Positions 36,215 to 44,825 of a stretch of 64,000 nucleotides of DNA are shown here, piece after piece (within the stretch, counting starts at the first letter, position 1; each line of letters begins with the position of its first letter). The DNA lies in contig NZ_CP133152.1 of the NCBI RefSeq assembly GCF_036488675.1, positions 1,550,001-1,614,000 of the forward strand, in the 5' to 3' direction. This stretch comes from Sinorhizobium chiapasense (GTDB lineage Bacteria; Pseudomonadota; Alphaproteobacteria; Rhizobiales; Rhizobiaceae). A program made the position numbers and the translations under genes. The notes under the pieces are model-generated. The model saw only the letters and a list, made by a program, of their open reading frames with translations, searched no databases and was not told where the DNA came from.

Positions 36215-36523
36215 TCAATGGCTACCACAGCAGCATTCGCAGCCGGAGGCCTCAAGCCGCCCGATTTCGACGCGCCATACGTCGGGTCCCTGTTCCAGAT
36301 ATTCCCAGAAGAATTCGCCCGGATGCCTCGCTTCGAGCTGGTAGTGGAGCGGTCGCGGGTCGTGGTCATTGATGAGGATGAGGGAACCTCCTGCGGCGAG
36401 AGCATTCAGCATGCCGAAAATTTTCGGGTGGCGCTCCACCGGGGGAATGGTCCGGACGTCGATGGAGGGCTTTGATTCCGTTTCTGCAGTTGTCATGAGG
36501 GATCCGTTCGCCGCCGCCGACAT
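36215..36523 (-). CDS. DUF2249 protein with a cysteine-rich C-terminus
   Basis: A 102-residue single-domain DUF2249 protein. The core is IDVRTIPPVERHPKIFGMLN, then LILINDHDPRPLHYQLEA and GEFFWEYLEQGPDVWRVEI. It ends CECCCGSH, a four-cysteine plus His tail well suited to bind copper, iron or an Fe-S cluster. A TTGTC-N4-CGCAA box stands 75 bp upstream of the ATG. An alternative start ten codons in (MTTAETESK) is possible. Confidence 0.85.
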   Translation of the reverse strand: MSAAANGSLMTTAETESKPSIDVRTIPPVERHPKIFGMLNALAAGGSLILINDHDPRPLHYQLEARHPGEFFWEYLEQGPDVWRVEIGRLEASGCECCCGSH

Positions 36524-36597
36524 TGTTCAGCTTTCCGGGACGAGGCGGCGTGGTCGCCCGGATTTGAGAAAACTAGTCGGCGCGGCAACGCAGCATG

Positions 36598-36611
36598 TTG
36601 TCGAAGCGCAA
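36598..36611. promoter_or_regulatory. Candidate NnrR/FNR-type box before the DUF2249 gene
   Basis: TTGTCGAAGCGCAA fits TTG-N8-CAA with the CGCAA half seen in the other sites of this island. It lies 75 bp upstream of the DUF2249 ATG, a spacing like that of the azu, hemN and nnrS sites. Confidence 0.5.
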
Positions 36612-36637
36612 ACAAATTCCGGATTGAGCAACGCACC

Positions 36638-36740
36638 TGCTACAGCGCCGTGCGTCTTATCAGACGCACAAAGGCCGTCGCGTTTTGAATCGCTGCATGT
36701 TTTGTCCTTGAATCGGCGACGACTTAAGGAAACATGCAGT
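36638..36740. repeat. Palindromic intergenic repeat, family B, copy 4
   Basis: About 100 bp: CTACAGCGCCGTGCGTCTTA, CAGACGCACAAAGG, then GAATCGCTGCATGTTTTGTCC pairing with GGAAACATGCAG. It lies between the two CRP/FNR-type boxes of the divergent DUF2249-hemN interval, insulating one promoter from the other. Confidence 0.85.
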
Positions 36741-36742
36741 AC

Positions 36743-36756
36743 TTGGCATTTCGCAA
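36743..36756 (+). promoter_or_regulatory. Candidate NnrR/FNR-type box before hemN
   Basis: TTGGCATTTCGCAA fits TTG-N8-CAA and lies 66 bp upstream of the hemN ATG. It immediately follows the CATGCAG end of repeat B. The CGCAA half is shared with the nnrS, norE and DUF2249 sites. Confidence 0.65.
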
Positions 36757-36821
36757 AGAAGCCTCCGGCATCGCGCCCTACAGTCCGGTCATGAATTTCC
36801 GACATGACCGAAGGAACCGCC

Positions 36822-38174
36822 ATGCATGCCTCAATCCTGCAGAAATACGGCGAAATGCGCCTGCCGCGTTACACAAGCTATCCGACCGCGCCGCGTTTTG
36901 CGGACACGATCGACCACGAAACCTATTCCGAATGGTTGGCGGCGATACCGCGCGAGCAAGACGTATCGCTCTATCTGCATATCCCCTTCTGCCGTTCGAT
37001 GTGCTGGTACTGCGGCTGTCACACGACGATCACCCGGCAGGACGAGCCGATCCTCGACTATCTCGCGGTCTTGAAGGACGAGATCCGGATGGTGGCCGGC
37101 CGCACGCGGCAGCCTCTTCCAATCGGCGAAGTGCATTTCGGCGGCGGCACGCCGACGATCATCGAGCCGGCGGAATTCCTTGCGCTCATGAATTTGTTGC
37201 GCGAGCAATTCTCCTTCGCGGGCGCGACCGGCATCGCGGTCGAGATCGATCCGCGCCGGCTGACGGTCGAGATGGCGGAAGCGCTTGGCGCCGGCGGCGT
37301 CACCCGCGCCAGTCTCGGCGTGCAAAGCTTCGATCCGGTCGTCCAGAAAGCCATCAACCGAATCCAGAGCGAGGCGCAGACAGCAGACGCCGTGCATCAT
37401 CTGCGCCGCTCCGGCGTCGAGAGCATCAATTTCGACCTGATCTACGGCCTGCCGCATCAGACCGTCGAGTCCTGCGTCGCAACCGCTAAAGCCGCCTTGG
37501 CGATGCGGCCGGAGCGCTTTGCCGTCTTCGGCTATGCCCACATCCCCTCCTTCAAGAAGCACCAGCGCATGATCGACGAGAACGCACTGCCGGACGGCGC
37601 CGCCCGCAATGCGCAGGCGATGGCGATCAGCGAAACGCTCGTCGCAGCCGGCTATCGGCAGATCGGTCTCGACCACTTCGCCCTGCCGCACGACGACCTC
37701 GTGAAGGCCCAGGACGCCGGAAAGCTGCGGCGCAATTTTCAGGGCTACACGACCGACAATTGCGAGACGCTCATCGGCTTCGGCGCGTCCGCCATCGGCC
37801 GTTCGCAGGAAGGTTATGCGCAGAACGAAGTCGCGCCCGGCCTCTACGCGCGCCACATCGCGGGGGGTCGCCTGGCGACGGCAAAGGGATATCGCCTGAC
37901 CGGCGAAGACCGCATGCGGGCCGAGGTCATCGAAAGGCTGATGTGCGACTTCAGCGCCGACGTTGCCGCGATCGCCGCGGCCCACGGTTTCGACGCGCGT
38001 CGGCTTATCGACCAGAACGCCAAGCTCGCGGCGCTAGCCGATGACGGCGTGCTGGACGTTACCGGCGGCGTCATTCAGGTACGGCAGGATCACCGCTTCG
38101 TCATTCGAGCCGTCGCCGCCGCCTTCGACGCCTATCTCGAGCAGTCGCAAAGGACACACAGCAAGGCTGCGTGA
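36822..38174 (+). CDS. hemN: Oxygen-independent coproporphyrinogen III oxidase HemN
   Basis: Radical-SAM enzyme that makes protoporphyrinogen IX without oxygen, so haem for the many cytochromes here can be produced under denitrifying conditions. The 450-residue length is typical. The SAM cluster motif is HIPFCRSMCWYCGC (Cys57, Cys61, Cys64), followed by FGGGTPTII and the HemN C-terminal domain. GAAGGAACCGCC before ATG 36822 decides the start over the ATG six codons upstream. Confidence 0.96.
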   Translation: MHASILQKYGEMRLPRYTSYPTAPRFADTIDHETYSEWLAAIPREQDVSLYLHIPFCRSMCWYCGCHTTITRQDEPILDYLAVLKDEIRMVAGRTRQPLPIGEVHFGGGTPTIIEPAEFLALMNLLREQFSFAGATGIAVEIDPRRLTVEMAEALGAGGVTRASLGVQSFDPVVQKAINRIQSEAQTADAVHHLRRSGVESINFDLIYGLPHQTVESCVATAKAALAMRPERFAVFGYAHIPSFKKHQRMIDENALPDGAARNAQAMAISETLVAAGYRQIGLDHFALPHDDLVKAQDAGKLRRNFQGYTTDNCETLIGFGASAIGRSQEGYAQNEVAPGLYARHIAGGRLATAKGYRLTGEDRMRAEVIERLMCDFSADVAAIAAAHGFDARRLIDQNAKLAALADDGVLDVTGGVIQVRQDHRFVIRAVAAAFDAYLEQSQRTHSKAA

Positions 38175-38219
38175 GGGACAGGTGCGGCTGAGTGCCTGTC
38201 CTCACCCGCCAAAGCGCGG

Positions 38220-38858
38220 CTAAGCTTTGCCACCCGCGAACGCGATCAGGTTGCCATCGGGGTCCCGCACAATGAAGGTGCGAGCTCCCCACGGCTCTGT
38301 CTTCAAGCTCTGGTGAAATGTGACGCCTGCGCTTTGATATTCCAGGAATAGCGGCTTGGCATCGTCGAGGGTGAGTGTTGCAGAAAGCGCATCACGTTCC
38401 CGCTCCCGAAAGCCGTTGTCAAAAACAGGGCCGCCGACTTTTCGCAGGTTCAAGCGGCCGCCGTCGCGAAACACCTGAGCGTAAAATGGCGGCTCCCCGT
38501 AAGAGAACGCGATCTTGAAGCCGAGCTTCTGAACGTAAAATCGGCACGCCATCTCGATGTCGGAAACGAAGAGCTGCGGCTCTGCGGCCATGATGAGAGA
38601 GTTACCGGTGGAGGCTGCTGGTACTGTCATGGTGTCGATCCCTTTGATGAGGGCGGCCCAATTCTCGAAACCGTGTTTTCTGGCGACAAGCTCCTGCGCG
38701 TCGCTGAGCCGGAACTCCGCCTTCAAGACGTCCGCATCGGTTAAGTCTCGGAATTTGGCGAGAGCTGACCTGATCTGCTCCGCGACAGGATAGTACCGTT
38801 CATGGTGCCATCGCAGGTACAGTTTGGCTTGCTTTCTGAGGTTTTCGCTGTTTGGCAT
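38220..38858 (-). CDS. VOC/glyoxalase-superfamily protein
   Basis: A 212-residue protein. The N-terminal 75 residues (LRKQAKLYLRWHHERYYPVA... ELVARKHGFENWAALI) are the helical segment found on some ankyrin- and glyoxalase-like proteins. The C-terminal 120 residues form a VOC fold (PQLFVSDIEMACRFYVQKLG, then FIVRDPDGNLIAFAG). Substrate unknown; annotated relatives are called bleomycin-resistance or glyoxalase family without proof. Not obviously linked to denitrification. It converges with hemN; the 220 bp after it to norD hold nothing I recognise. Confidence 0.8.
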   Translation of the reverse strand: MPNSENLRKQAKLYLRWHHERYYPVAEQIRSALAKFRDLTDADVLKAEFRLSDAQELVARKHGFENWAALIKGIDTMTVPAASTGNSLIMAAEPQLFVSDIEMACRFYVQKLGFKIAFSYGEPPFYAQVFRDGGRLNLRKVGGPVFDNGFRERERDALSATLTLDDAKPLFLEYQSAGVTFHQSLKTEPWGARTFIVRDPDGNLIAFAGGKA

Positions 38859-39078
38859 GGGCGCGCACTACGGTTTGACTTTCTCGTAGGCGGGCAATGC
38901 CCCTCCGGCTCGCAAGCCGACGCGCCCTACAGCAGCACGATTGATGCTAGCCCAGCGGTGCAACGGCTTCAAGAGGAGCAACCCAGCCCTCGATGAGAAG
39001 CCGGCCGCGGCACGATTGGGAGCGGGGTACGGCACCCTCATGCGGTCTGCCGTGCTTCTCCCCAAACTCCGGCCTCAT

Positions 39079-40980
39079 CTATCCGGCAAGCCCGCGATAG
39101 ATGGCGGGAAGTGCGGCCGATAGCCGGGCAATGTTGCCGACCATGGCATAGCCGTTCTGGCCGAACATCGTCGGCACATAGGATCGCGCCTCGCGGTCGA
39201 CGGTGACGGCAAAGGTGCTGATCCCGCTTCGGCGGGCCTCCGACACGGCACGGCGGCTGTCTTCGAGCGCGAAGCGTCCCTCGTAATGGTCGACGTCGTT
39301 CGGCTTGCCGTCGGTCAGCACCAGAAGCAGTTTCTTGCGGTTCGGCTGCTTGCGGAGTTCGGCCGAAGCATGCCGGATGGCAGCGCCGATGCGGGTGTAA
39401 TAGCCGGGCTTGAGCGCAGCGATCCGCGCTTCGACGAGGCCGCTCATTGCTTCGTCGAAAGCCTTGACGGTTTCCACCCGCACCCAGTCGCGCCGACGCG
39501 ACGTGAAGGTCAGGATCGAATGGTTGTCGCCGCAGGCCGCCAGGCCATGCGCCAGGATCGTCAGCGCCTCCTTCTCGACATCGAGAACGCGGTGATTGTC
39601 CGACCAGGAATCGGTCGAGAGGGACACGTCGACAAGGATGGTGACGGCGAGATCGTGCGCTTGCGGCCGGCTCATCAGGTGAATGCGGTCACTTCCCTGG
39701 CCGCCGGCCGCAAGGTCGGTGCGTGCACGAACCACGGCGTCGAGATCGAGGTCGGCACCATCGAGCTGCGCGCGCAAGGTCTCGTGGCGCGGACGCAGCA
39801 CCTCGAACTGGCGCCGCATGCGACGGATGAGGCTTTGCGTCCCCGCGGTCAGCTCGACGCGGTCGCCGAGCGCGGAAGCGGGGGAAGCCAACACGCGGCA
39901 ATGGTCCTTGAGATAGGTGCCGGTGCGGTAGTTCCACTCCGGATAAGTACGTTCGGCCGTCAACGGTGTGACGTCGACCGCCTCGGGCGGCAGGTCCAGA
40001 TCGAACCGGAAACGGGCGGCCGGGCGGCCCTTCCGTTCGCCGAGCGTCATCTCGTCCAGCTCTTCAGCCGCCTTCGCGTCGTGGTCGTCGCTGTCGTCGG
40101 CGGGCCGGTCGACGTTGACCATCTCCGCCATCGCAAGGATCTTCTCGAAGCGGTTGAGGATGAAGGGGCTGCGGTCGCCCTTGCGGTTCTCGGGGTTCTC
40201 GCGGGTCGCGACATGGCGCTCGGCCTCGACAGCAGACGACGACGCCCTGCCTTGCGCTGGCTCATCGTCCTCGCGCCGTGTTTCCGTCTCGGCGCGCACC
40301 AGCGCATCCGGCCAGAGCGGAAGAGGCAGCATCGGCAGATAGCCGGGCGGCGCCCGATGCGGGAAGATCACCGGCAAAGTCTCGTCCGGCTCCCCGGCGG
40401 TCTTCCGCAACATGCCGAGAATGCGGTTTTCGACATGCTGCTCCACGGATGGCAGCGCGCCTCGCGTCCGCTCGGCAAGGACGGCTGCCGCCAGGCGGCG
40501 GTAGCGCGCGCGCATGCCCGGAAACGTGCCTAACACCGCCGTGACCGTTACTTCCGCACGGGCGAGTGCGGCAAGATCGCGGCGGAGAAGATCCGCCTCC
40601 GCCAGCGGCTCCAGCGACATCGTCGCCATATAGGCGACAAGCCAGAAATAGAGGTCGCGATTGAGGTCCTTGTCCGGGAAAAGATCGATTTCCGTCGGCA
40701 GCATCAGCGATGCATGATCGCGCCCGGGCTGCACCAGCTTTTCTTCCCCGAGGCCCACCCTGTGGCGCCATTTGAGCCTGTGGGCCGATGTACGCCCGCG
40801 GGCCGGGGCGATCTGCACCGCACTCTCGCCGCCGTGCCCGCGGAACGAGATCGCGAGCACCGGCAGGAGATCGGCGAGCCGCACCGCGTGCTCCGGATGG
40901 CGCCGCCATGTGCGCGTATTGCCGATGAAGCGGTGCCAGGCACGACCGACCGTTTCTTCCAGTTCGAGGAAATCGAGCAT
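39079..40980 (-). CDS. norD: NorD, von Willebrand A-domain protein for nitric oxide reductase activation
   Basis: A 633-residue cytoplasmic protein with a C-terminal vWA domain (about 440-620). Its metal-ion site is ILVDVSLSTDSW (D-x-S-x-S), with GAAIRHASAELRKQ and LLLVLTDGKPND further on. With the MoxR ATPase NorQ it is needed for active NO reductase, probably for metal insertion. ATG at 40980 (MLDFLELEETVGRAW) is chosen; the open frame continues upstream through norQ as a shadow. It follows norQ by 11 nt. Confidence 0.94.
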   Translation of the reverse strand: MLDFLELEETVGRAWHRFIGNTRTWRRHPEHAVRLADLLPVLAISFRGHGGESAVQIAPARGRTSAHRLKWRHRVGLGEEKLVQPGRDHASLMLPTEIDLFPDKDLNRDLYFWLVAYMATMSLEPLAEADLLRRDLAALARAEVTVTAVLGTFPGMRARYRRLAAAVLAERTRGALPSVEQHVENRILGMLRKTAGEPDETLPVIFPHRAPPGYLPMLPLPLWPDALVRAETETRREDDEPAQGRASSSAVEAERHVATRENPENRKGDRSPFILNRFEKILAMAEMVNVDRPADDSDDHDAKAAEELDEMTLGERKGRPAARFRFDLDLPPEAVDVTPLTAERTYPEWNYRTGTYLKDHCRVLASPASALGDRVELTAGTQSLIRRMRRQFEVLRPRHETLRAQLDGADLDLDAVVRARTDLAAGGQGSDRIHLMSRPQAHDLAVTILVDVSLSTDSWSDNHRVLDVEKEALTILAHGLAACGDNHSILTFTSRRRDWVRVETVKAFDEAMSGLVEARIAALKPGYYTRIGAAIRHASAELRKQPNRKKLLLVLTDGKPNDVDHYEGRFALEDSRRAVSEARRSGISTFAVTVDREARSYVPTMFGQNGYAMVGNIARLSAALPAIYRGLAG

Positions 40981-40991
40981 CGCCAGGGACC

Positions 40992-41804
40992 TCACGCTAT
41001 CAGGGACTCGGCCACTTCCAGCAGGGCGGCCCGGACATCCGGCTCGTCGGTCAAGGGTTCTATCATGGCGGCGCGAACAGCTTCCTTCGCCGGCATCCCG
41101 GCGTCGATCAGGGAGGCGCAGTAGACGAGCAGACGGGTCGAAACGCCCTCTTCGAGATCGTGGCCCTTGAGGGCCCTGAGGCGCGCGGCGAGATCGACGA
41201 GCCGGGCCACCTGCGCCTCCGCGAGGCCGCTTTCCGCCGAGACGACGGCGATTTCCCGAGCCTTCGGCAGGAAATCGAACTCGATCGCGACGAAGCGTTG
41301 CCGCGTGCTCGGCTTCAGGCTCTTGAGGAGATTCTGGTAGCCGGGATTGTAGGATACGACCAGCATGAAACCGGGCGGCGCCGCGAGCATCTCGCCGGTG
41401 CGCTCCAGCGGCAGCATGCGGCGGTCGTCGGTCAGCGGATGCAGGACGACGGCAACGTCCTTGCGCGCCTCGACGATTTCGTCGAGATAGCACACACCGC
41501 CCTCGCGCACCGCGCGCGTCAGCGGCCCGTCGACCCAGACGGTATCGCCGCCCTTCAAGAGGTAACGGCCGGTGAGATCCGCGGCGGCAAGATCATCATG
41601 GCAGGAAACGGTCGAAAGCGGCAGGCCGAGTCTTGCCGCCATATGGCTGACAAAACGTGTCTTGCCGCAGCCGGTCGGTCCTTTCAGCAAGAGCGGCAAT
41701 TGCCTCACCCAGGCGGTTTCGAACAGCGCGCATTCGTTGCCGAGCGGACTGTAGTGCGGAATGTCGGCGGTCGGGCGGGGTGCGTTCGGCAGGACGAAAT
41801 TCAT
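40992..41804 (-). CDS. norQ: NorQ, MoxR-type AAA+ ATPase
   Basis: A 270-residue AAA+ protein with Walker A GPTGCGKT (42-49), Walker B VCYLDEIVEA and a sensor segment VVSYNPGYQNLLKSL. It works with NorD to activate NO reductase. ATG at 41804 follows CGGAGATCAAA; the 18-residue upstream extension is rejected. It lies between norB and norD in the usual norCBQD order. Confidence 0.95.
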   Translation of the reverse strand: MNFVLPNAPRPTADIPHYSPLGNECALFETAWVRQLPLLLKGPTGCGKTRFVSHMAARLGLPLSTVSCHDDLAAADLTGRYLLKGGDTVWVDGPLTRAVREGGVCYLDEIVEARKDVAVVLHPLTDDRRMLPLERTGEMLAAPPGFMLVVSYNPGYQNLLKSLKPSTRQRFVAIEFDFLPKAREIAVVSAESGLAEAQVARLVDLAARLRALKGHDLEEGVSTRLLVYCASLIDAGMPAKEAVRAAMIEPLTDEPDVRAALLEVAESLIA

Positions 41805-41879
41805 TTTGATCTCCGTGACAAACAGTCGAAGCAAACGGAAGGACCGGCCCCGACGCATTGTCTGGGCCAGTAATGTCGG

Positions 41880-43226
41880 TCATTCGGCGGGCTGGATCAA
41901 AGGGCTGAGCCTTTCGCTGCGTTCCCGGCCGGGAACCAGCACCGCCCAGATGAACATCAGCGCCGAGACGAGGACGACGGCACCGGAGCCGAGGCGGATC
42001 CAGTAGAACAGCGCCAGCTGGTCCTGCACGTCCATGTAGCTTTCGCCGAGGACGCGCTGCAGGTGGACCTGAAGGACGCCCGCGAAGGTGAGGGCGAAGG
42101 TCATCACCGACATGGCGGTGCACATCGCCCAGAAGCTGACGATCGAGAGCCACTGGTTGTAGGGCTGGCGGCCGCGGATTTCCGGGATCGCATAGGCCAT
42201 CACCGCAAGGTTCAGCATCACATAGGCGCCGAAGAAGGCGAGGTGGCCGTGGGCCGCAGTCACCTGCGTGCCATGGGTGTAGTAGTTCACCGAGGACAGC
42301 GTGTGCAGGAAACCCCAGACGCCGGCGCCGAAGAAGGCCATCACCGAGCAGCCGATCGACCAGAGCAGGGCCGCACGATTCGGATGCTTGCGCCCGGCCT
42401 TCCAGGTCATCACGAAGGTGAAGATCACCATGGTGAAGAACGGTGCGACTTCGAGCGTCGAGAAGAGCGAGCCGATCCACTGCCAGTAGCCGGGAGCGCC
42501 GATCCAGTAGTAGTGGTGGCCGGTGCCGAGGATGCCCGAGAAGAGCGCCAGGCCGACGATGACGTAGAGCCACTTCTCGACGACCTCGCGGTCGATGCCG
42601 TTGAGCTTGATCATCAGGAAGGCGAGCACCGATGCCATGATCAGCTCCCAGACGCCTTCAACCCACAGGTGGACGACGTACCACCAGTACATTTTGTCGA
42701 GCGCCAGGTTCATCGGGTTGTAGAAGGCGAACAGGAAGAAGATCGCCACACCCCACAGGCCGAAGATCAGGATGTTGGTCACCGTCGTCTTGCGGCCTTT
42801 GAGAACGGTCAGCGTGATGTTGTAGAGGAACATCAGCGCCACCACGACGATGCCGACCTTGATCGCGAAGGGCTGTTCGAGAAACTCGCGGCCCTCGTGA
42901 ACATGGAACAGGTATCCGACCACCGCGACTGCCGCCGCGATCAGGAAGAGCCAGAACTGCGCCACGGCGATCCTGGTGCTGTAAAGCTCCGTTTCCGCTT
43001 CCTCTGGCAGGAGATAATAGGTGGCGCCCATGAAGCCCATCAGCAGCCAGACGATCAGCGCATTGGTGTGCACCATGCGCACGATGTTGAACGGCAGGAG
43101 TTCGGAGAGCGTGTTGGGCAAGACGTAGATGGTGCCGGCGAGGACACCGAACAGCACCTGGGCGAGAAACAGGCCGAGCGCGCCATAAAAATAGAGCATC
43201 GCGACCTTCTGGGTCTGGTATTTCAT
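41880..43226 (-). CDS. norB: NorB, catalytic subunit of cytochrome c-dependent nitric oxide reductase
   Basis: Inner-membrane subunit that reduces two NO to N2O. The 448-residue product has about twelve helices and the haem/FeB His motifs (VRMVHTNALIVWLLMG, ELIMASVLAF, GTGHHYYWIGAPGYW, AAHGHLAFFGAYVM). The HHYYWIG stretch and the Glu of WVEGVWELIMAS belong to the FeB site of cNOR. The short N-terminus marks the cNOR type, not the fused qNOR. ATG at 43226 (MKYQTQKVA) is chosen over one seven codons upstream. 24 nt after norC. Confidence 0.97.
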   Translation of the reverse strand: MKYQTQKVAMLYFYGALGLFLAQVLFGVLAGTIYVLPNTLSELLPFNIVRMVHTNALIVWLLMGFMGATYYLLPEEAETELYSTRIAVAQFWLFLIAAAVAVVGYLFHVHEGREFLEQPFAIKVGIVVVALMFLYNITLTVLKGRKTTVTNILIFGLWGVAIFFLFAFYNPMNLALDKMYWWYVVHLWVEGVWELIMASVLAFLMIKLNGIDREVVEKWLYVIVGLALFSGILGTGHHYYWIGAPGYWQWIGSLFSTLEVAPFFTMVIFTFVMTWKAGRKHPNRAALLWSIGCSVMAFFGAGVWGFLHTLSSVNYYTHGTQVTAAHGHLAFFGAYVMLNLAVMAYAIPEIRGRQPYNQWLSIVSFWAMCTAMSVMTFALTFAGVLQVHLQRVLGESYMDVQDQLALFYWIRLGSGAVVLVSALMFIWAVLVPGRERSERLSPLIQPAE

Positions 43227-43250
43227 GGTTCTTAACTCCAATCGCAACGC

Positions 43251-43703
43251 TTAGCCGGCTTCGTTCGGTGGCCAGTTCTGGGTCTTGATGCGGCTCGTCC
43301 ACTCCAGGAAGTCGGCGAGATCATTGAGCTCCTGTTCGGTGAGATTGAATTGCGGCATCTGCCTGCGCCCTTCGACGCCGGAGGGCTGCGCCGCCATCCA
43401 CGCCTTCAGCGTCTCGCGCGCGCCGTCCGGATCCTTGTCCCCGCCCCAACGCTTCCAGACATTGCCGAGCTCGGGCGCGAAATAGGCGCCTTCGCCGAGA
43501 AGCGTGTGGCAGTTGATACAGGAGTTCTTTTCCCAGACGTGCTTGCCGCGCCCGACCGAGTCCGTCAGCGTCGTCTCGTCCGTCGAGCTCGTCTTCATGT
43601 AGTAGTGGCTATGGGCGGTCAGCCCGACGAATATTGCAAAGAAGAAGAAGGACCCGCCGTAGAAGACGTTTCGGGCCCCGGTCTTGGTGAGGCGTTCTGC
43701 CAT
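43251..43703 (-). CDS. norC: NorC, cytochrome c subunit of nitric oxide reductase
   Basis: A 150-residue membrane-anchored monohaem cytochrome. One N-terminal helix (NVFYGGSFFFFAIFVGLTA) precedes the haem site CINCH (62-66) and axial Met in RRQMPQFN. It accepts electrons from cytochrome c or pseudoazurin and passes them to NorB. ATG at 43703 (MAERLTK) follows GAAAGGACCACG; the in-frame GTG just before is not needed. A CRP/FNR-type box stands 141 bp upstream. Confidence 0.96.
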   Translation of the reverse strand: MAERLTKTGARNVFYGGSFFFFAIFVGLTAHSHYYMKTSSTDETTLTDSVGRGKHVWEKNSCINCHTLLGEGAYFAPELGNVWKRWGGDKDPDGARETLKAWMAAQPSGVEGRRQMPQFNLTEQELNDLADFLEWTSRIKTQNWPPNEAG

Positions 43704-43843
43704 CACGTGGTCCTTTCGATTTCAGATGGCCGCGAAAGCGTGGCCGGCTTGATCTGATCCCCTCCCCGCTTGGCGCCGCCTGTCGCGGTGCCGACGAATG
43801 TCCGGGGCACGATCCATGTCTATGGATTTCCCGCGCGCGTTCT

Positions 43844-43857
43844 TTGCGTTTCGGCAA
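43844..43857 (-). promoter_or_regulatory. Candidate NnrR-type box before norCBQD
   Basis: TTGCGTTTCGGCAA, a near-palindromic TTGCG-N4-GGCAA site, lies 141 bp upstream of the norC ATG in the 169-bp norF-norC gap. It suggests that norCBQD has its own promoter besides any read-through from norEF. Confidence 0.65.
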
Positions 43858-43872
43858 ACAAGGAGAGCGGTT

Positions 43873-44151
43873 TCAAAGGGAAGGCATGCCGGTGGCGAAC
43901 AGCTTCGCCGCTGCCAGAAGCGCGAGGACCAGCGGCCAGACGAGAAGCCCGCGCCGCATGGCGGCCGGACCGCTGCGCAGGCCCATGAAATCCAGGATGA
44001 TCAGTCTGGCCTTGATGAGCGCCAGGACGAGAACGGCGGCAACGACAACAGGGGCACGGCCTTGAAAGGCGACCGCCAGCATGCCCGAAAGGACGATGGC
44101 AACGAGCACGATCCAGGTTCGACCGAGTTGGTTTCGAGTGCGGTCCGTCAT
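43873..44151 (-). CDS. norF: NorF-like small membrane protein (cytochrome oxidase subunit IV type)
   Basis: A 92-residue protein with three hydrophobic segments (TWIVLVAIVLSGMLAVAF, VVVAAVLVLALIKARLIIL, LLVWPLVLALLAAAKLF), matching the COX4_pro/NorF pattern. It is encoded 4 nt after norE. NorE and NorF are accessory to NO reductase and improve its activity in Paracoccus; mechanism unknown. Confidence 0.85.
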   Translation of the reverse strand: MTDRTRNQLGRTWIVLVAIVLSGMLAVAFQGRAPVVVAAVLVLALIKARLIILDFMGLRSGPAAMRRGLLVWPLVLALLAAAKLFATGMPSL

Positions 44152-44155
44152 GACG

Positions 44156-44713
44156 TCATACCAGATAGATGATCGGGAACATCACGATCCAGATGAGATC
44201 GATGACGTGCCAGAGGGTTGTTATCAGGGTTATGTTGCCGGGTGTCTGGCGCCAGGCGACGAGAAGCAGGATGAGGCCGCCGAAGACCACATGCAGCAGG
44301 TGGAACCCGGTGATCAGGAAATAGAGCTCGAAGAAGGCACCGAGCCGGGCAATGTCGCCGCTTGCAAATTCGCCGCTATATTCCGCGAGTTTGACCGCGA
44401 CGAAGACGAAACCGAGCAGGGCCGCCATGACCAGGGCACGCCGGCGCTCCCCGGGTAGTGCGGACTTGCGCGCGGCGAGCGCTGCCTGCCAGCCGCTCGT
44501 CAAAAGCACCAGCGTGTTGATGCCCGCGAGCACCGGGTTGAGTTCGCTTCGCCCGGCAGCAAATGCATCCGCTTGCAGAAGGCCGGTCACGAGGAAGGCG
44601 ATAAGCAGGATGCCGAAGGCGGCGAGTTCGCTCCAGACCAGAACCCAGAGCAGAAACTCGTCCGCGGGTGCTTCTTCTTTCGCCTCGACGTCAGTTGGTG
44701 CCCGTGCATCCAT
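44156..44713 (-). CDS. norE: NorE, cytochrome c oxidase subunit III-like protein
   Basis: A 185-residue membrane protein with five hydrophobic helices. The subunit III hallmarks are WSELAAFGILLIAFLV, VKLAEYSGEFASG and FLITGFHLLHVVFGGLILL with TLWHVIDLIWIVMFPIIYL. ATG at 44713 follows GGGAGATGTGGC; the upstream 11-residue extension is rejected. First gene of a norEF unit with a CRP/FNR-type box 60 bp upstream. Confidence 0.93.
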   Translation of the reverse strand: MDARAPTDVEAKEEAPADEFLLWVLVWSELAAFGILLIAFLVTGLLQADAFAAGRSELNPVLAGINTLVLLTSGWQAALAARKSALPGERRRALVMAALLGFVFVAVKLAEYSGEFASGDIARLGAFFELYFLITGFHLLHVVFGGLILLLVAWRQTPGNITLITTLWHVIDLIWIVMFPIIYLV

Positions 44714-44772
44714 GCCACATCTCCCTTGAGCGGAAACGATCGGCACTTAGGCGAGCCGGCGAAGTGATGTCT

Positions 44773-44786
44773 TTGACATTGCGCAA
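44773..44786 (-). promoter_or_regulatory. Candidate NnrR/FNR-type box before norE
   Basis: TTGACATTGCGCAA fits TTG-N8-CAA and lies 60 bp upstream of the norE ATG. It could also serve the divergent 51-residue gene at 44950. Confidence 0.65.
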
Positions 44787-44825
44787 GGAAGCCGGGCCAA
44801 AAACCCGATATCGGCGAAGGCAACT

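Noticed and set aside
39079..41493. 804-codon NorD frame
   Set aside because: The first 171 codons overlap norQ in another frame. NorD begins at 40980.
42063..43235. 390-codon frame opposite norB
   Set aside because: Glu/Asp/His/Arg-rich antisense shadow of a membrane-protein gene.
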